Assembly (NCBI GenBank): GCA_964412555.1 | Contig: CAYPPG010000012.1 | Span: 1-64,000 of the forward strand | Reading direction: 5' to 3' | Origin: CAYPPG01 sp964412555 | GTDB taxonomy: Bacteria; Hinthialibacterota; Hinthialibacteria; Hinthialibacterales; Hinthialibacteraceae | DNA: 64,000 nt | Part shown: positions 31,968 through 42,308 of the stretch, piece after piece | Layout: each line of letters starts with the position of its first letter | Position numbering within the stretch: the first letter of the stretch is position 1 | The notes under the pieces: generated by a model | Database searches by the model: none | Told to the model about the DNA's origin: nothing | Seen by the model: the letters and a program-made list of their open reading frames with translations, nothing else | Translations under genes and position numbers: made by a program

Positions 31968-33749
31968 TTATTCCGGATTACCACCCCTCTGCCGGTTTTG
32001 TTGAAATCGTTGCCGCATGGCTTCGCGCTCTTCCGGTGACATATTTTGGAAATCAGGCCGTCCGCCTTCTCCTCGTGGTCCGCGTTGGCCTCCTTGTCCG
32101 CCGCGAGAACCTCTCATCCCCGGACCTCTCTGTCCTTCTCCACGTTGTGCGGAGGGATTCATAGCCCCGGGTACACTCTGCGGGGAATTTGCTTGATTCG
32201 CTGTTTCCGTTTCTTCCGTTTTTTCCGGAATGTCATAGTCCTCGTATTCTTTTTCGGCGACAGATGCGGCGGCGAGTGGAGGATTCAATAAGACTTTTTC
32301 GCCTTCCTCCAAACCGCTTTCGATTTGTGCAAGACTATTGTTGTCCGGTCCCAGTTCGACTTGCCGTTGTTCTATTTCATTGCCTTTCGCAACATACACA
32401 GTCGGCTTTCCATTCACTCTCAGAACGGCGGTCACGGGAATATATGTCGTCTCTTTAAATTGATCGATGATGATTTCCGCTTGACAGCTCATGCCACTGC
32501 GAAGATCATTTCCATTCCCTTCGACATTGATCAATGTTTTGTAGACCTTCAAATCCGGATTCATGAACATGCTTTGTGCGTCAGGCAAAGGAGCAATCGA
32601 GGAGACCCGGCCATTAAATACTTTCCCAGGGACAGCGTCGATCGTTATTCGAACCGGCAAACCAAGGCGGATTTTCTCCAAACTCGATTCATGCACTCGG
32701 GCATCGACCATATAGGCGGAAGTCGTGGGAAGATGAATCAAATCTTCCCGTTCCCGTACGGTTTGTCCTTCTTCCAATGGTTCTTGGTTTCCACGAAAAC
32801 TTTGGCGGACACTCGATGCATAGACGACAACTCCGTCCATAGGAGCCTTGATGACGGCTTTTGATATTTGGTCTTTTATCTTGTTCAGTTTGCTGACTTG
32901 TTGATCCCATTCTGCCTTTCGAGATTCCAATTCAGCTGAGGCAGAGACGATATTTGCATTCGCTTTCCGTTTGGTGCGTTCCAGTTCCATTTCCGCCTGG
33001 GTGACATCGCTGGTCAATTGGGCGATTTGCCGATGGAAGGTGAAATCATTGAGAAGATCCAAATCCGCCTCAGCCGTATCCAGATTCAGTTTGGAACGTT
33101 GTTCGGCAATTTGCGCTTTTTGCAATTCGGATTGAGAAAGGTATTTTTCTTCAAACAGAATTTGCGACCATTTCAGGTCGTTCTGTTTTTGGTTCAAATC
33201 CTCCTCATTTAAAGCGATTTGTGACTGGTATTCTTTCTCCATTTTGGGGAATTCCCCTTCTACATATTGGCGGAGATCCTGCTTGGCGAACATGTATTTC
33301 AATTCAGCCGCATCGATGTCACTTTGTGCTTGATTTTCCACAATCGCTAGATTTTCGCGGGCATTGATATAGGAGGCTTCTGCATTCAGGACTTTGATTT
33401 GTTGTTCGACAAGTTGGTCCTGTAGAGTACTGGCATCCAATTCCACAAGAACTTCACCTTGTTTGACCTGAGTGCCTTCCGGGACAATGTAAAGAATGGC
33501 ATTCGAGCCTTCCAATTCACTTTTAATAATTTCTTTTTCTTGCGCTTGAATGGTTCCCGAGACGATGACACTGACCGTCAAAGGCCCTTTCTTCACTTCA
33601 TAGGTCGGCTGATCCGTGGATGTTTCTCCTACACGGCCGTTGATTGTGGCATAACTGAAGCCGACAATTACTATGATTGATATAATAGCGATCCAAAAAA
33701 CACCGCGAACAAAAATATTTTTTGACTGCTTATTCTGATGGGTCATCAT
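31968..33749 (-). CDS. MacA/HlyD-type periplasmic adaptor
   Basis: About 593 aa from ATG 33749, which has AAAGGAG 7 nt upstream; the longer frame to 33818 lies within the outer-membrane gene. It has one N-terminal helix, lipoyl-type half domains (YEVKKGPLTVSVIVSGTIQA and KAPMDGVVVYASS) flanking a long coiled coil (about residues 110-290), a beta-barrel domain and a C-terminal tail of about 70 residues very rich in Gly, Arg and Gln (GQRGPGMRGSRGGQGGQRGP). The coiled coil bridges the MacB-like permease and the TolC-like channel. The tail is unusual for MacA and of unknown purpose. Confidence 0.88.
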   Translation of the reverse strand: MMTHQNKQSKNIFVRGVFWIAIISIIVIVGFSYATINGRVGETSTDQPTYEVKKGPLTVSVIVSGTIQAQEKEIIKSELEGSNAILYIVPEGTQVKQGEVLVELDASTLQDQLVEQQIKVLNAEASYINARENLAIVENQAQSDIDAAELKYMFAKQDLRQYVEGEFPKMEKEYQSQIALNEEDLNQKQNDLKWSQILFEEKYLSQSELQKAQIAEQRSKLNLDTAEADLDLLNDFTFHRQIAQLTSDVTQAEMELERTKRKANANIVSASAELESRKAEWDQQVSKLNKIKDQISKAVIKAPMDGVVVYASSVRQSFRGNQEPLEEGQTVREREDLIHLPTTSAYMVDARVHESSLEKIRLGLPVRITIDAVPGKVFNGRVSSIAPLPDAQSMFMNPDLKVYKTLINVEGNGNDLRSGMSCQAEIIIDQFKETTYIPVTAVLRVNGKPTVYVAKGNEIEQRQVELGPDNNSLAQIESGLEEGEKVLLNPPLAAASVAEKEYEDYDIPEKTEETETANQANSPQSVPGAMNPSAQRGEGQRGPGMRGSRGGQGGQRGPRGEGGRPDFQNMSPEEREAMRQRFQQNRQRGGNPE

Positions 33750-35580
33750 TTTTATACTCCTTTGGAGAGAATTCTTTCCACATTCCTTTTTCGTTGACTT
33801 GCAAGACTCCGAGATCACTTTGCAATTGCAATTCAGCGATCCGATAATTCACCATCGATCGGGTAAGTGCGTTTTGACTTCGGAGTAACGCCTGCTGGGC
33901 TTCGAGCAAATCTCGAATTTGACGTTGGCCCCATTGTAAGTAAAGGTTCATGCTTTTGACTCGGCGGTCGGCCAATTCAACCGATTGGGCGTTGATTTTT
34001 AAATTTTCTCGCGATTCCAGCATATCTCGTAATTGAGATCGTATATCAAATTTTATTCCATCTTCCAAGTCCTGCAAATCTCGAACGGCACGCTCTAAAT
34101 TGATTAGGCTTTCTCGATAGGCAACGATCTCGGAGGTGCGCTCAAGAGGAAGATCGAGATTGAGAAGAGCGTTGTAATTGGCTTTGTGGAGGTTCAAATC
34201 ATCATTATTGGTTACAGTGCCTAACAAAGTCAATTCCGGTCTCAGGGCATCCGCAGCGATGACGACATCGCGTTGCGCGTCATATACATTGCCTTGGGCA
34301 GTCCGCAAATCGAGACGATTTTCAAAAGCCAATTGGATCGCATGCTCTTCTTCCAATTCCATAGGGCCACGATCTTTTTGTGTGGGTTCTTCCAGCACGA
34401 CCGGGGCATCCGCCGGAGGAACTTCTTCCTGGCTTTCCATTTCCAAATTCAAATTGATGGTTTGTTTAACCGATTCGGCCAGGTTTTCCAGTTCGCCTTC
34501 TTTTAATTCGATTTTAGCATCGGGTGGCAATCCCAGCAAAATCTTAAAATTGTCCAGCGATTGTTCATAGGAGAATTTGGCGCCGATCCAAGAATTCCGG
34601 TAATCATATTCCTGCTGGATTGCCTGGTCCACTTCAACAGGAGATTTCAAGCCGGCGTCTCCCTGCCTTTGGGCTTGTCTCGATGTCAAAACCGATTGCC
34701 GGTAACTTTGTTCTGCATTACGAATTTGATCGATTTGTTGAAGAACATTTAAATAGTTCCGAGCGACATTCACGGCAAAGGTGCGTTTGTACCGCTCGAA
34801 ATCATAAATGGCATAGACGGCGTTGCGTTCCGCTTGGGTCAGCGGTTCGGCGACAATGTGCCTTCCGGCGCCCCGCAGCAACGGAATCGAAATCGATGCA
34901 TCTCCGAAGAATCCTTTTGTGGTTGAAGAGTTCGGAGTCAGTAATTTAATGATGTCAAAGCCGATCCGGGTCGTAAGAGTGATTCCATTCAAGAACCTTT
35001 TGGATAAATTACCGACAGCGGAACCGGAAATATCACTGACGGTTTCCTCTCTTCCTAGATCGGTGCCAATGGCACTGTCCACGCTTCCCGTGAAAGTATT
35101 CCGAAACCGGTCCCGTGCCAATTCGAGACTCAGAGCGGAACGAAAAACATTTTCCTTCATGCTTTGATACTGCCGGCTATTTTGGGCGGCGATTTGAAGA
35201 GCATCGAGCAGCGTCAACCGTAACGTTTCATCGCTATAGGCCGCGGTACTCAAAGACACGGTTCCTGCTTTGACGGTATCCTTGGACTTTAGATAATCGT
35301 CATTTGGCCAATGATCGATAGGCTTCAACTCGTTTGATCCCATCGATGCCGGTGAGCTATATTGCAGGTTATGCCCGATCATGAGTTTCTTCCGCAACGT
35401 TTCTTCCGGCGTTTCAATCGTAAACGGTTCGATTCGTCCTAACGCCTCCAGCTGCTTTTGCTCGATGATTCTCGCTGCTGTTCGGTCAATCCCCTCCCGG
35501 TATTTTTTGGCGGATTGACACCCAAATAAAATCATGGACACGGTTAATAAAGTGAAAAATTTTGACAACGTTTGTAACAC
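33730..35580 (-). CDS. TolC-type outer-membrane efflux lipoprotein
   Basis: About 616 aa. The nominal ATG at 35598 overlaps the ribosome binding site itself (AGGAGAGAGG), so GTG 35580 is the likely start. This gives a lipoprotein signal with LFGCQS. Two outer-membrane-efflux (OEP) repeats follow, rich in coiled-coil heptads (LTQAERNAVYAIYDFERYKR; ALLRSQNALTRSMVNYRIAE). The central insertion of about 60 residues is acidic and Pro-rich (ESQEEVPPADAPVVLEEPTQ). It overlaps the adaptor gene by 20 bp and leads the operon: channel, adaptor, ATPase, permease. The substrate cannot be told from sequence. Confidence 0.88.
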   Translation of the reverse strand: MLQTLSKFFTLLTVSMILFGCQSAKKYREGIDRTAARIIEQKQLEALGRIEPFTIETPEETLRKKLMIGHNLQYSSPASMGSNELKPIDHWPNDDYLKSKDTVKAGTVSLSTAAYSDETLRLTLLDALQIAAQNSRQYQSMKENVFRSALSLELARDRFRNTFTGSVDSAIGTDLGREETVSDISGSAVGNLSKRFLNGITLTTRIGFDIIKLLTPNSSTTKGFFGDASISIPLLRGAGRHIVAEPLTQAERNAVYAIYDFERYKRTFAVNVARNYLNVLQQIDQIRNAEQSYRQSVLTSRQAQRQGDAGLKSPVEVDQAIQQEYDYRNSWIGAKFSYEQSLDNFKILLGLPPDAKIELKEGELENLAESVKQTINLNLEMESQEEVPPADAPVVLEEPTQKDRGPMELEEEHAIQLAFENRLDLRTAQGNVYDAQRDVVIAADALRPELTLLGTVTNNDDLNLHKANYNALLNLDLPLERTSEIVAYRESLINLERAVRDLQDLEDGIKFDIRSQLRDMLESRENLKINAQSVELADRRVKSMNLYLQWGQRQIRDLLEAQQALLRSQNALTRSMVNYRIAELQLQSDLGVLQVNEKGMWKEFSPKEYKNDDPSE

Positions 35581-35598
35581 CAATTCCTCTCTCCTCAT

Positions 35599-36339
35599 GA
35601 TGTATCATGCAAAACCGATTAATACAATCGGTGATTTTCGCCATTTTTTGATTAGTCTTGCCTTAGCTGAAAAAAGTTCTTCGAAAACAACACTACTCAT
35701 GAACGATGCCCGATTTATTGTTTCGAGCAAAACGTATACCAAGTTCTTTTCTCCCATAATATGAGATATTTATGCTTCATTTGAGCATATTTTTCTCACA
35801 TGGTTCAGGAGCGGTGAGTAATTTTTGCGCAAGGTGAATTTTGTACTGAAATATCATCTATGCATTTATAAAAAGAACGTGGGCTTCCAAGAAATGTTTC
35901 CAAAATTTGTTTTTCTAAAACTGTTGGAGCGTGGGCATCTCTGCCCGCATCATTTTGCAAACGAGACGCTTGCTTTACACTGATTGTGGGTAAAGCCGGC
36001 GTCCCTGCCTGCATCAATGAGCAAGTTGAAATGCTTAAGGTATAGTGCTACCGATTTTGAAACTGTCGCATCCGTTCCATCATTTCTTCATTTTCATTAT
36101 CCTTTTTCCTTTCCAAAACAAGAATCGAATATGTGATGTAATTGCGGATATATGTCTACTTTGGAAAGAGAAAAGTTCCTTAAGAGGGAGAAATTGTTGG
36201 TAATTCTTGAAGAGGGATTCGGAAGTGTGGGAATTTTATTGGGTAGCCAGGGCAAGATGTCAGGTCTGCCCTGACAGTAGAGCGTTATCCGGCAAGGGTA
36301 GACTTTGCTTACCCTTGGTACCCGTTATGGAGTAAGAGG
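35599..36339. repeat. 740-bp spacer with palindromes
   Basis: No credible gene. Family B units are at about 35929-35952 (GGAGCGTGGGCATCTCTGCCC) in slightly decayed form and a related GCCGGCGTCCCTGCC at 35990. Family A units are at 36249-36271 (GGGCAAGATGTCAGGTCTGCC) and 36294-36326 (GGGTAGACTTTGCTTACCC, then GGTACCCG). The operon promoter for the efflux genes should lie at 35600-35750; I could not identify boxes with confidence. Confidence 0.55.
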
Positions 36340-39300
36340 TCAATGTACCACATGAAGGGTGTTCGAGCCGCTGTATGTACTTACTTCCGGGTAGTACATG
36401 CACCACGCATGGGTGGGATTTGCTAGAAAAGAGCCTCCCAGTTCGGTTCGAACGAGATATTCGATCCGGGTTTCTCCTTTGGACACATTTTCTAAGAAAA
36501 AGACCATTTTCTGATCCCGGCGTTCGTAATTTGTGTACGGATTCCAACCACGTAGGCTTTGATTCAAGAATGATTCGATGACTTCACAACCACTAGGAAG
36601 AGGGTCTTCCACGATCATGTAGGGTAAATCCTGTTTGGCTTCGAGAATCAAAGTAACGAGCAATTCCTGCCCGATATCGAGCTGCTCGTTCGGCAAAAAT
36701 CCTTCCGTCAAAATTTTCGGACGTCCCTGATAATCTTTTGTGTGAATGGCGCGCTCATAAATTCGAGTAAGTGAAATGTGTTCGTGTTCAATAGTTTTCA
36801 TGGTGTGGCCTGGATGGAACAGTGTTGCATCGATGGAAACGAAGCCGCGAGGATCATTTGTCCGGACTATGAATTCATTCTCGCCTTTTTCCAACAAAGA
36901 AGGTTCAATGGAAATCGATAGCGGATCAGTCAATTCTTCCGGTTTTATTTGTCCTTCTTTTATCAAATCTTTGTTAACAAAGATTTGATATTCATTGGAT
37001 GAGGTATCGCCGGATTCCATTTCTATCACTTTGCTGAGCGCTTGGACGACAGCGGCTGTTTCCCGAGTGGACCGCCAATGGTTGCCACGCCGATTGTGCA
37101 CCAGCCAATTCACGATTTTATCGATCACCGGCTTGGTTTCTTCTTGGTTTGTCAAGGCAATCAAGCCCCAGGCGGTCGTTTCGACTGCGGTACCGTTCCA
37201 CTCCCAAAAGCGCCTGGGAGACACTTCCCAAGCAGCCTCTGCTTCCGATATATTGACGAGGCGTGACAAGAGAATTGTTCTCAATTCAGCCGCTTGCTCG
37301 GATTTCCCTAAATTTTCGAGAGCCAAACTACCGGTTGCCAAACCGAATTCGTACAGTTCGTTGCGGTTGGCATACAGTTCCTCGTCGAAATCGACATCCT
37401 TTGTCGATTCACTGATTACAAAGAGGGCATAGGCGAAAGTATCCCAATCCCGTGTTTCGCGAATGTGTTCCATAAGATATTGGATTCCGCGGCCCATTCG
37501 ATCTTTGTCCACTGTATATCCCAATCGGCGAGTCCATTCGAGACCTTGCACGACGAGCGCTGTTAAATGGAGTTGACTGTTATCATTGCTGTACCAGCCC
37601 CATCCGCCATCCCAATTTTGGAACGAATACAAACGAGAGAGTCTTTTTTGCAAGTCTTTTTCCTGCTGACGTTTTTCTTTTTCCGTTTGTTTTTGAATTC
37701 CGAGCTTTTGCAGCGCGTCGAGCAGAATGATGGAAGGCAAGAAGCCGTTCAATGTTTGTTCCGTACAACCATAGGGGTAGTTCTTGAGATAGGGGATGGC
37801 ATCCAACGCGACTGCCGCCATGGATGGAGTGAAAGTGAATGTGAAGGAGGATCGGTCGAGTGAGACATTCCCGGGAATCTCGAAATCCAGTGTTTCTTCC
37901 TGATTGGCGATCCGTTTCGTGGCCGCTTTTTCGCGATAGATTCCAGCGGGAAGAACTGGCGCTTGGAGTTGCAGTGCATCGGAATCCTCCTTGCCATACG
38001 CTTCAAATGTGAAAGTGGCCTCCGGTGATGCCGCTGTAACCGTTAACGGCCACAAATCCCGAGCCGTTGCGCCCGCCGCCGCTTGGGTTGTCTTTTCATG
38101 ATCGCCGGTCAAGTCAATCCCGCCTTGAATATTCATCCGAATTCGAATATCCGGAAGGTTTTCCTCTGTGAGATTGTGTACGATCGTGGGAAGTTGGAGT
38201 TCATCTCCTTCCGTAAAAAATCGCGGGATCGACATGCGGGCAACAAGTTCTTTCGTGACTTTTGTGGTCGATTTTGTCCAGCCGACCTCGGTATTTTTTG
38301 TATGAGCGCGGGACGTCAGGCGCCATGTTGTCAAATTATCCGGAAATTTAACTTGCACGGTTGCTTCGCCATTTTCATCGGTATGGATATCGGCGATCCA
38401 TTTTGCCGTGTCCCGGAAATCTTTTCGGATTTCCGCTTGGACACCTTTGTCGGCTCCCCCGTAGTATTGCAGTGGGAAGGAATAACTTGTTGTCACCCAG
38501 TTGTCTTTCTCGCTGTAAAAAATACGATGAATATTCGGTGTGTGATCCTCACGGATGGCGAAGATCGCCTCGTCCACCACCGCCAAACTAAAATCCGCCG
38601 CCACCGGTTTGCCATCCGGGAGTGTTGTCTTGACGGAAATCGTGCCGGTTTCCTGCGGTTTGTATTTCTCTTGATCCGCTTGTACTGCGATGTTCAATTC
38701 CCCTTTGTCTTCGGGAACGGATAATTTGTAGACACGGTTGGAAAGATACTTTCCGCGTGGCATGAATAATCCGATGAATACATTTGGGCTGTATGAATCG
38801 AGGATCGGAATTTTGATCCGAGTGGTTTTTCCCGACGGCCAGATGACGCGATGGGTGTAAATATCTCTTCCTTCGATAGTGAGAATAATTGGATTTTCAG
38901 GATATTCCGTATTGATCAACAGAACCGCCTCTTCGCCCGGTTGATAACTGCTCTTGTCCAAAATTCCTTCTAACGTCGAATAGCGATAATTGAAGGAACC
39001 GGAGGAAGAGGACATTCGCCAAAAATTTGTGGAGGCGGTAATCCGGTTTTCCAATTTATCCTCCGCCCTCACAATCGCTTCAATTCTCCCGCTATAATCC
39101 GAATCCGGCAGCCATTCCACCTTTGCCTCGCCGTTTTCATCCGTTGTCACGGTCAAACTCGCCAGTGGACGGGAGGGGCGGACATATCGCCGGCGAACGG
39201 GACTCCACACTTCTTGTGTGAATTCCACCTGACATTCGACGGAGACAGGTTTATCGTTGTGATCGCGGGTTTCGACACGCAATGCCACCGGTGATTGTGC

Positions 39301-41610
39301 ATCGAAAACGTGCTGTGCAGGCCGAGCCAAAATATAGAAGCGGCCGACTCCCATTGGCACGGATTCACGCGCACTGACGCTGCGCCCCGATGCTTCTATG
39401 ACATCCGCTTCCAGTGTGATTTTTCGGTCGGAGGAGCTCCGGCGAGGGATGAATTCAATTTGCGCATTTCCTTCCACATCGGTTACTGTTTCACCGCCGA
39501 AGAGATAACTGGAATAGGAGGACGGGAAACGGTGATAGGAACTGCCTGTCACGACGGATTCGTAGAAACGATACCGGATTTTGGCGTTGACGACCGGCGC
39601 GCCGAAGTAATATTCGGCCCGCACCGAAAACCGGATGGTATCCCCGTTGACATAAAACGGTTCCTGAGGTTGTAAGGTGACCTTGAATTCCGGTTTTCGA
39701 TATTCTTCCAAATAAAATGCAATCGAGCCGGTTACGGAACCTTTTGAGACTTCGATGCGGTAATGGCCTAACGGAGAATTCGACGGTAATGGAAACGATC
39801 CCTGAATCGATCCCCATTCACTTGTGGTATGCTCGTTGGTCATCAACGTGTCTCCACTAGGATTACGAACTTTGACATGCACCGTTGAATTGGGAGGAAT
39901 CTCGTAGCCTTCCGGAATGTTTTCGCGAAGAATCGCTTTATAAAAAACCGTATGATTGGGACGATAAACCGGCCGGTCTGTGTATACATAGATCATGGCT
40001 TCCTGCGATTCGATCAAGGAACTGCGGTAGCTGGATGAAACCGCAAAATGACCGTCCGGCGAGAGGGCGATGATGTCCACATCCGACGAATCAACCGGTG
40101 AGTCTATAATGAAAAATCCTTCCTCATTCGTTGTTCCTGTCCATTGAATCGGCTGCTCTTCAGCTTGTTTGAGTGATTGAGTCCAATATGGATCATGCCG
40201 AGGACCTCGCCGGCCGCGTCCTCTTTGACTGCGGCGATTCCGATTGTCTCTGTCGGGATCCCGTTCTTGGATATAAATATTCGTTTCCGGAACCGGCATG
40301 CTGGTCCGGAGATGGGTCGCATACACAAATGTTTTGTTTTCTCCCCGCTTGGTGACGATCCCCAGTTCCGTAACGAAAAACAGGAGGCGATCGTCGACAC
40401 CATCTTTCGGACTTGCAATTTGAAGAATATACGCTCCCGGTTCCAGCCGATCCGGCGCTTTCAATTCCTTGTCGAACCAAACATATGGATTCTGAAATTC
40501 GACATCGACGGTCCATTCCAGTGCGGTTCGGAAAGGGGTCAGATCGGCATCATCGGTCAAGGATTCAATATTGACCGTATCGTTCGTGAAGACATGGATT
40601 GGGATACTATAAATTTTGCTCTCATATTGTCCGATACGAAAAGTACGGGCTTGAAAGACCAAGTCTTCATCGGGTAGAAACACTTCCTGCCGTACATGGA
40701 CGGAGAGTGAGGGGGCCAGCGGTTTCATCGAAAAGCGAATATTGTCCAAATCCCATCCTTCTTCCAAGTGGATGACTTGTGTCGATTCGTAGGGATGGAA
40801 ACCGGAGGGGTGACTCTGTAATTTATAGTTTCCAGGTCGAAGATCGTGGATGGTGAAAAATCCGTTCTCATCTGTTGTCCCCACCTGCTGTGAAGCGCCG
40901 CGGGCAGCCACTTCGATGTCTTGCAAGGGGCTGCCGTCCTCCTCCAAGGTGACATATCCGCTGATGCTGGCCGGACGGTATAATTTGATCTGATAGGTTT
41001 TTTCTTCGCCGGGTTGTGGCCGGATACCGACATATCGCTCTTCCAAATATCCCCCGAGTGAAATCGTCATCGTATAGACATTGGGAGGCAGTTGCGCGAA
41101 CGAAAAAGTGCCCTTTGAATCGGTGAACAAGGATTCCGTATAGCGCGAATGAGCGAAATCGCCGCTTTCATAACGCAGTTCTACTTTCGCATTCGGCAAC
41201 GGCGTGGAACCGTCGCTTCTTGTGACTGTCCCTCGAACGATGGCTCCTTGTACCAACGGTAATTTTAGTTCAATCGAAGTTTGGTTTTCCGGAACGCGCC
41301 ACCGTCGCATTTCGTAGGGGCAGTACCCGTCCGCCAATACAACCACATCATAGGGTAAATTGGTCCGGACATCGGAAAAGGAAAATTTCCCTTCTGCATT
41401 CGTGTAACCGACAAAAAAGCCGGTACCGGCATTGGCGTTGGACATTTCCACTTTCGCTCCGGCTATCGGTTTTTCACTCTTTTCGTCAAGGACGATACCC
41501 GACACATTGACCATTGCCGATAAGGCTGGCTGGGAAGAACCGATCAACAACGAGGAGACGAGAACGAAAAAAATGGGAGAAAGCCAATTCCTGAAAATGT
41601 TTTGTTTCAT
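36340..41610 (-). CDS. Secreted alpha-2-macroglobulin family protein
   Basis: About 1756 aa from ATG 41610 (GGAGG 8 nt upstream). The signal peptide ends PALSA with no lipobox Cys, so it is periplasmic or secreted and not a lipoprotein. Residues ~30-300 are three carboxypeptidase-regulatory-like beta-sandwiches (GIVLDEKSEKPIAGAKVEMS; GTVTRSDGSTPLPNAKVEL; GYVTLEEDGSPLQDIEVAA). The macroglobulin domains follow, including a bait-like Arg/Gly-rich stretch (RNRRSQRGRGRRGPRHD). The thioester motif YGCTEQT is intact and precedes an alpha/alpha toroid (WDGGWGWYSNDNSQLHLTAL). Such proteins trap attacking proteases by covalent linkage. The usual partner penicillin-binding protein 1c is not adjacent. 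Confidence 0.92.
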   Translation of the reverse strand: MKQNIFRNWLSPIFFVLVSSLLIGSSQPALSAMVNVSGIVLDEKSEKPIAGAKVEMSNANAGTGFFVGYTNAEGKFSFSDVRTNLPYDVVVLADGYCPYEMRRWRVPENQTSIELKLPLVQGAIVRGTVTRSDGSTPLPNAKVELRYESGDFAHSRYTESLFTDSKGTFSFAQLPPNVYTMTISLGGYLEERYVGIRPQPGEEKTYQIKLYRPASISGYVTLEEDGSPLQDIEVAARGASQQVGTTDENGFFTIHDLRPGNYKLQSHPSGFHPYESTQVIHLEEGWDLDNIRFSMKPLAPSLSVHVRQEVFLPDEDLVFQARTFRIGQYESKIYSIPIHVFTNDTVNIESLTDDADLTPFRTALEWTVDVEFQNPYVWFDKELKAPDRLEPGAYILQIASPKDGVDDRLLFFVTELGIVTKRGENKTFVYATHLRTSMPVPETNIYIQERDPDRDNRNRRSQRGRGRRGPRHDPYWTQSLKQAEEQPIQWTGTTNEEGFFIIDSPVDSSDVDIIALSPDGHFAVSSSYRSSLIESQEAMIYVYTDRPVYRPNHTVFYKAILRENIPEGYEIPPNSTVHVKVRNPSGDTLMTNEHTTSEWGSIQGSFPLPSNSPLGHYRIEVSKGSVTGSIAFYLEEYRKPEFKVTLQPQEPFYVNGDTIRFSVRAEYYFGAPVVNAKIRYRFYESVVTGSSYHRFPSSYSSYLFGGETVTDVEGNAQIEFIPRRSSSDRKITLEADVIEASGRSVSARESVPMGVGRFYILARPAQHVFDAQSPVALRVETRDHNDKPVSVECQVEFTQEVWSPVRRRYVRPSRPLASLTVTTDENGEAKVEWLPDSDYSGRIEAIVRAEDKLENRITASTNFWRMSSSSGSFNYRYSTLEGILDKSSYQPGEEAVLLINTEYPENPIILTIEGRDIYTHRVIWPSGKTTRIKIPILDSYSPNVFIGLFMPRGKYLSNRVYKLSVPEDKGELNIAVQADQEKYKPQETGTISVKTTLPDGKPVAADFSLAVVDEAIFAIREDHTPNIHRIFYSEKDNWVTTSYSFPLQYYGGADKGVQAEIRKDFRDTAKWIADIHTDENGEATVQVKFPDNLTTWRLTSRAHTKNTEVGWTKSTTKVTKELVARMSIPRFFTEGDELQLPTIVHNLTEENLPDIRIRMNIQGGIDLTGDHEKTTQAAAGATARDLWPLTVTAASPEATFTFEAYGKEDSDALQLQAPVLPAGIYREKAATKRIANQEETLDFEIPGNVSLDRSSFTFTFTPSMAAVALDAIPYLKNYPYGCTEQTLNGFLPSIILLDALQKLGIQKQTEKEKRQQEKDLQKRLSRLYSFQNWDGGWGWYSNDNSQLHLTALVVQGLEWTRRLGYTVDKDRMGRGIQYLMEHIRETRDWDTFAYALFVISESTKDVDFDEELYANRNELYEFGLATGSLALENLGKSEQAAELRTILLSRLVNISEAEAAWEVSPRRFWEWNGTAVETTAWGLIALTNQEETKPVIDKIVNWLVHNRRGNHWRSTRETAAVVQALSKVIEMESGDTSSNEYQIFVNKDLIKEGQIKPEELTDPLSISIEPSLLEKGENEFIVRTNDPRGFVSIDATLFHPGHTMKTIEHEHISLTRIYERAIHTKDYQGRPKILTEGFLPNEQLDIGQELLVTLILEAKQDLPYMIVEDPLPSGCEVIESFLNQSLRGWNPYTNYERRDQKMVFFLENVSKGETRIEYLVRTELGGSFLANPTHAWCMYYPEVSTYSGSNTLHVVH

Positions 41611-41624
41611 GGGAAGAACCTCCA

Positions 41625-42308
41625 TCACTTACTCTCTGATGAAATTTGTTTTTTTAGAATCGATTGTTCATGCTCTTTTACGATAACTACGGGAATCCGC
41701 GCATAGCGCGGTTCCATCCCTGCAGGTACAGATAGTTGATTTCTTACATAAGACAATCCCCACTCCAATGTTTTCGCTTCGCCGGGAAGCAATACCGCTT
41801 CTCGGCCGTTCCATGCTGCGAAAAGGCCTTCGCTGAAAATGTCGACCCGCTCCGGATCGGCAACGGTTCGTGGGGGGGTAGTGAATGTGACTACGAAAGT
41901 CAGCTGGTCTATTTCGGTGTGATCGAGGGGCGGATGTCTTGGATCCTTGGTCACCAACCGTTTGCACTGATAGAGAAGTTCTTTGGACAGCGTATCGGCC
42001 TTCGGGATAAATGTTCCCACGCATGCCCGCACTTTCCTTCCTTTCATTGCCGTCAAAAACAATCCGACGCGGTGAGCAGGCCACGATATGTCCGGAATCT
42101 GTTTTTCGCTTGTTTTATGCAAAAGAAGGTTTTCGACGACGGAACGAACAATTCGGGGGATTTCTCTTCCCTCCGGGGTTTTGATCCATTGCTGATAGAA
42201 TTCAAGCCCTCCATCCGAGTGATTGTCTGTGAAAGCGAATTGCGAATCAACAAGGCTAAGGATGATCCAAAAAGCAGTTATGAATGTCAATCGGGATAAA
42301 TGAATCAT
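41625..42308 (-). CDS. Exported AMMECR1-domain protein
   Basis: About 227 aa from ATG 42308; ATG 42323 is also possible and neither has a clear ribosome binding site. An N-terminal hydrophobic signal (LSRLTFITAFWIILSLVDSQ) precedes an AMMECR1 domain: VGLFLTAMKGRKVRACVGTF, then DPRHPPLDHTEIDQLTFVVT, and EAVLLPGEAKTLEWGLSYVR. The domain is normally cytosolic and often found with a MEMO protein and a radical SAM enzyme; export and linkage to alpha-2-macroglobulin are unusual. The LRGCIGT motif of the family reads VRACVGT, keeping the Cys. Its function is not known. Confidence 0.75.
   Translation of the reverse strand: MIHLSRLTFITAFWIILSLVDSQFAFTDNHSDGGLEFYQQWIKTPEGREIPRIVRSVVENLLLHKTSEKQIPDISWPAHRVGLFLTAMKGRKVRACVGTFIPKADTLSKELLYQCKRLVTKDPRHPPLDHTEIDQLTFVVTFTTPPRTVADPERVDIFSEGLFAAWNGREAVLLPGEAKTLEWGLSYVRNQLSVPAGMEPRYARIPVVIVKEHEQSILKKQISSESK

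Noticed and set aside
35534..35764. 76-aa plus-strand frame upstream of the efflux operon
   Set aside because: It is mostly the antisense of the TolC-type gene start, with no ribosome binding site or recognisable domain.
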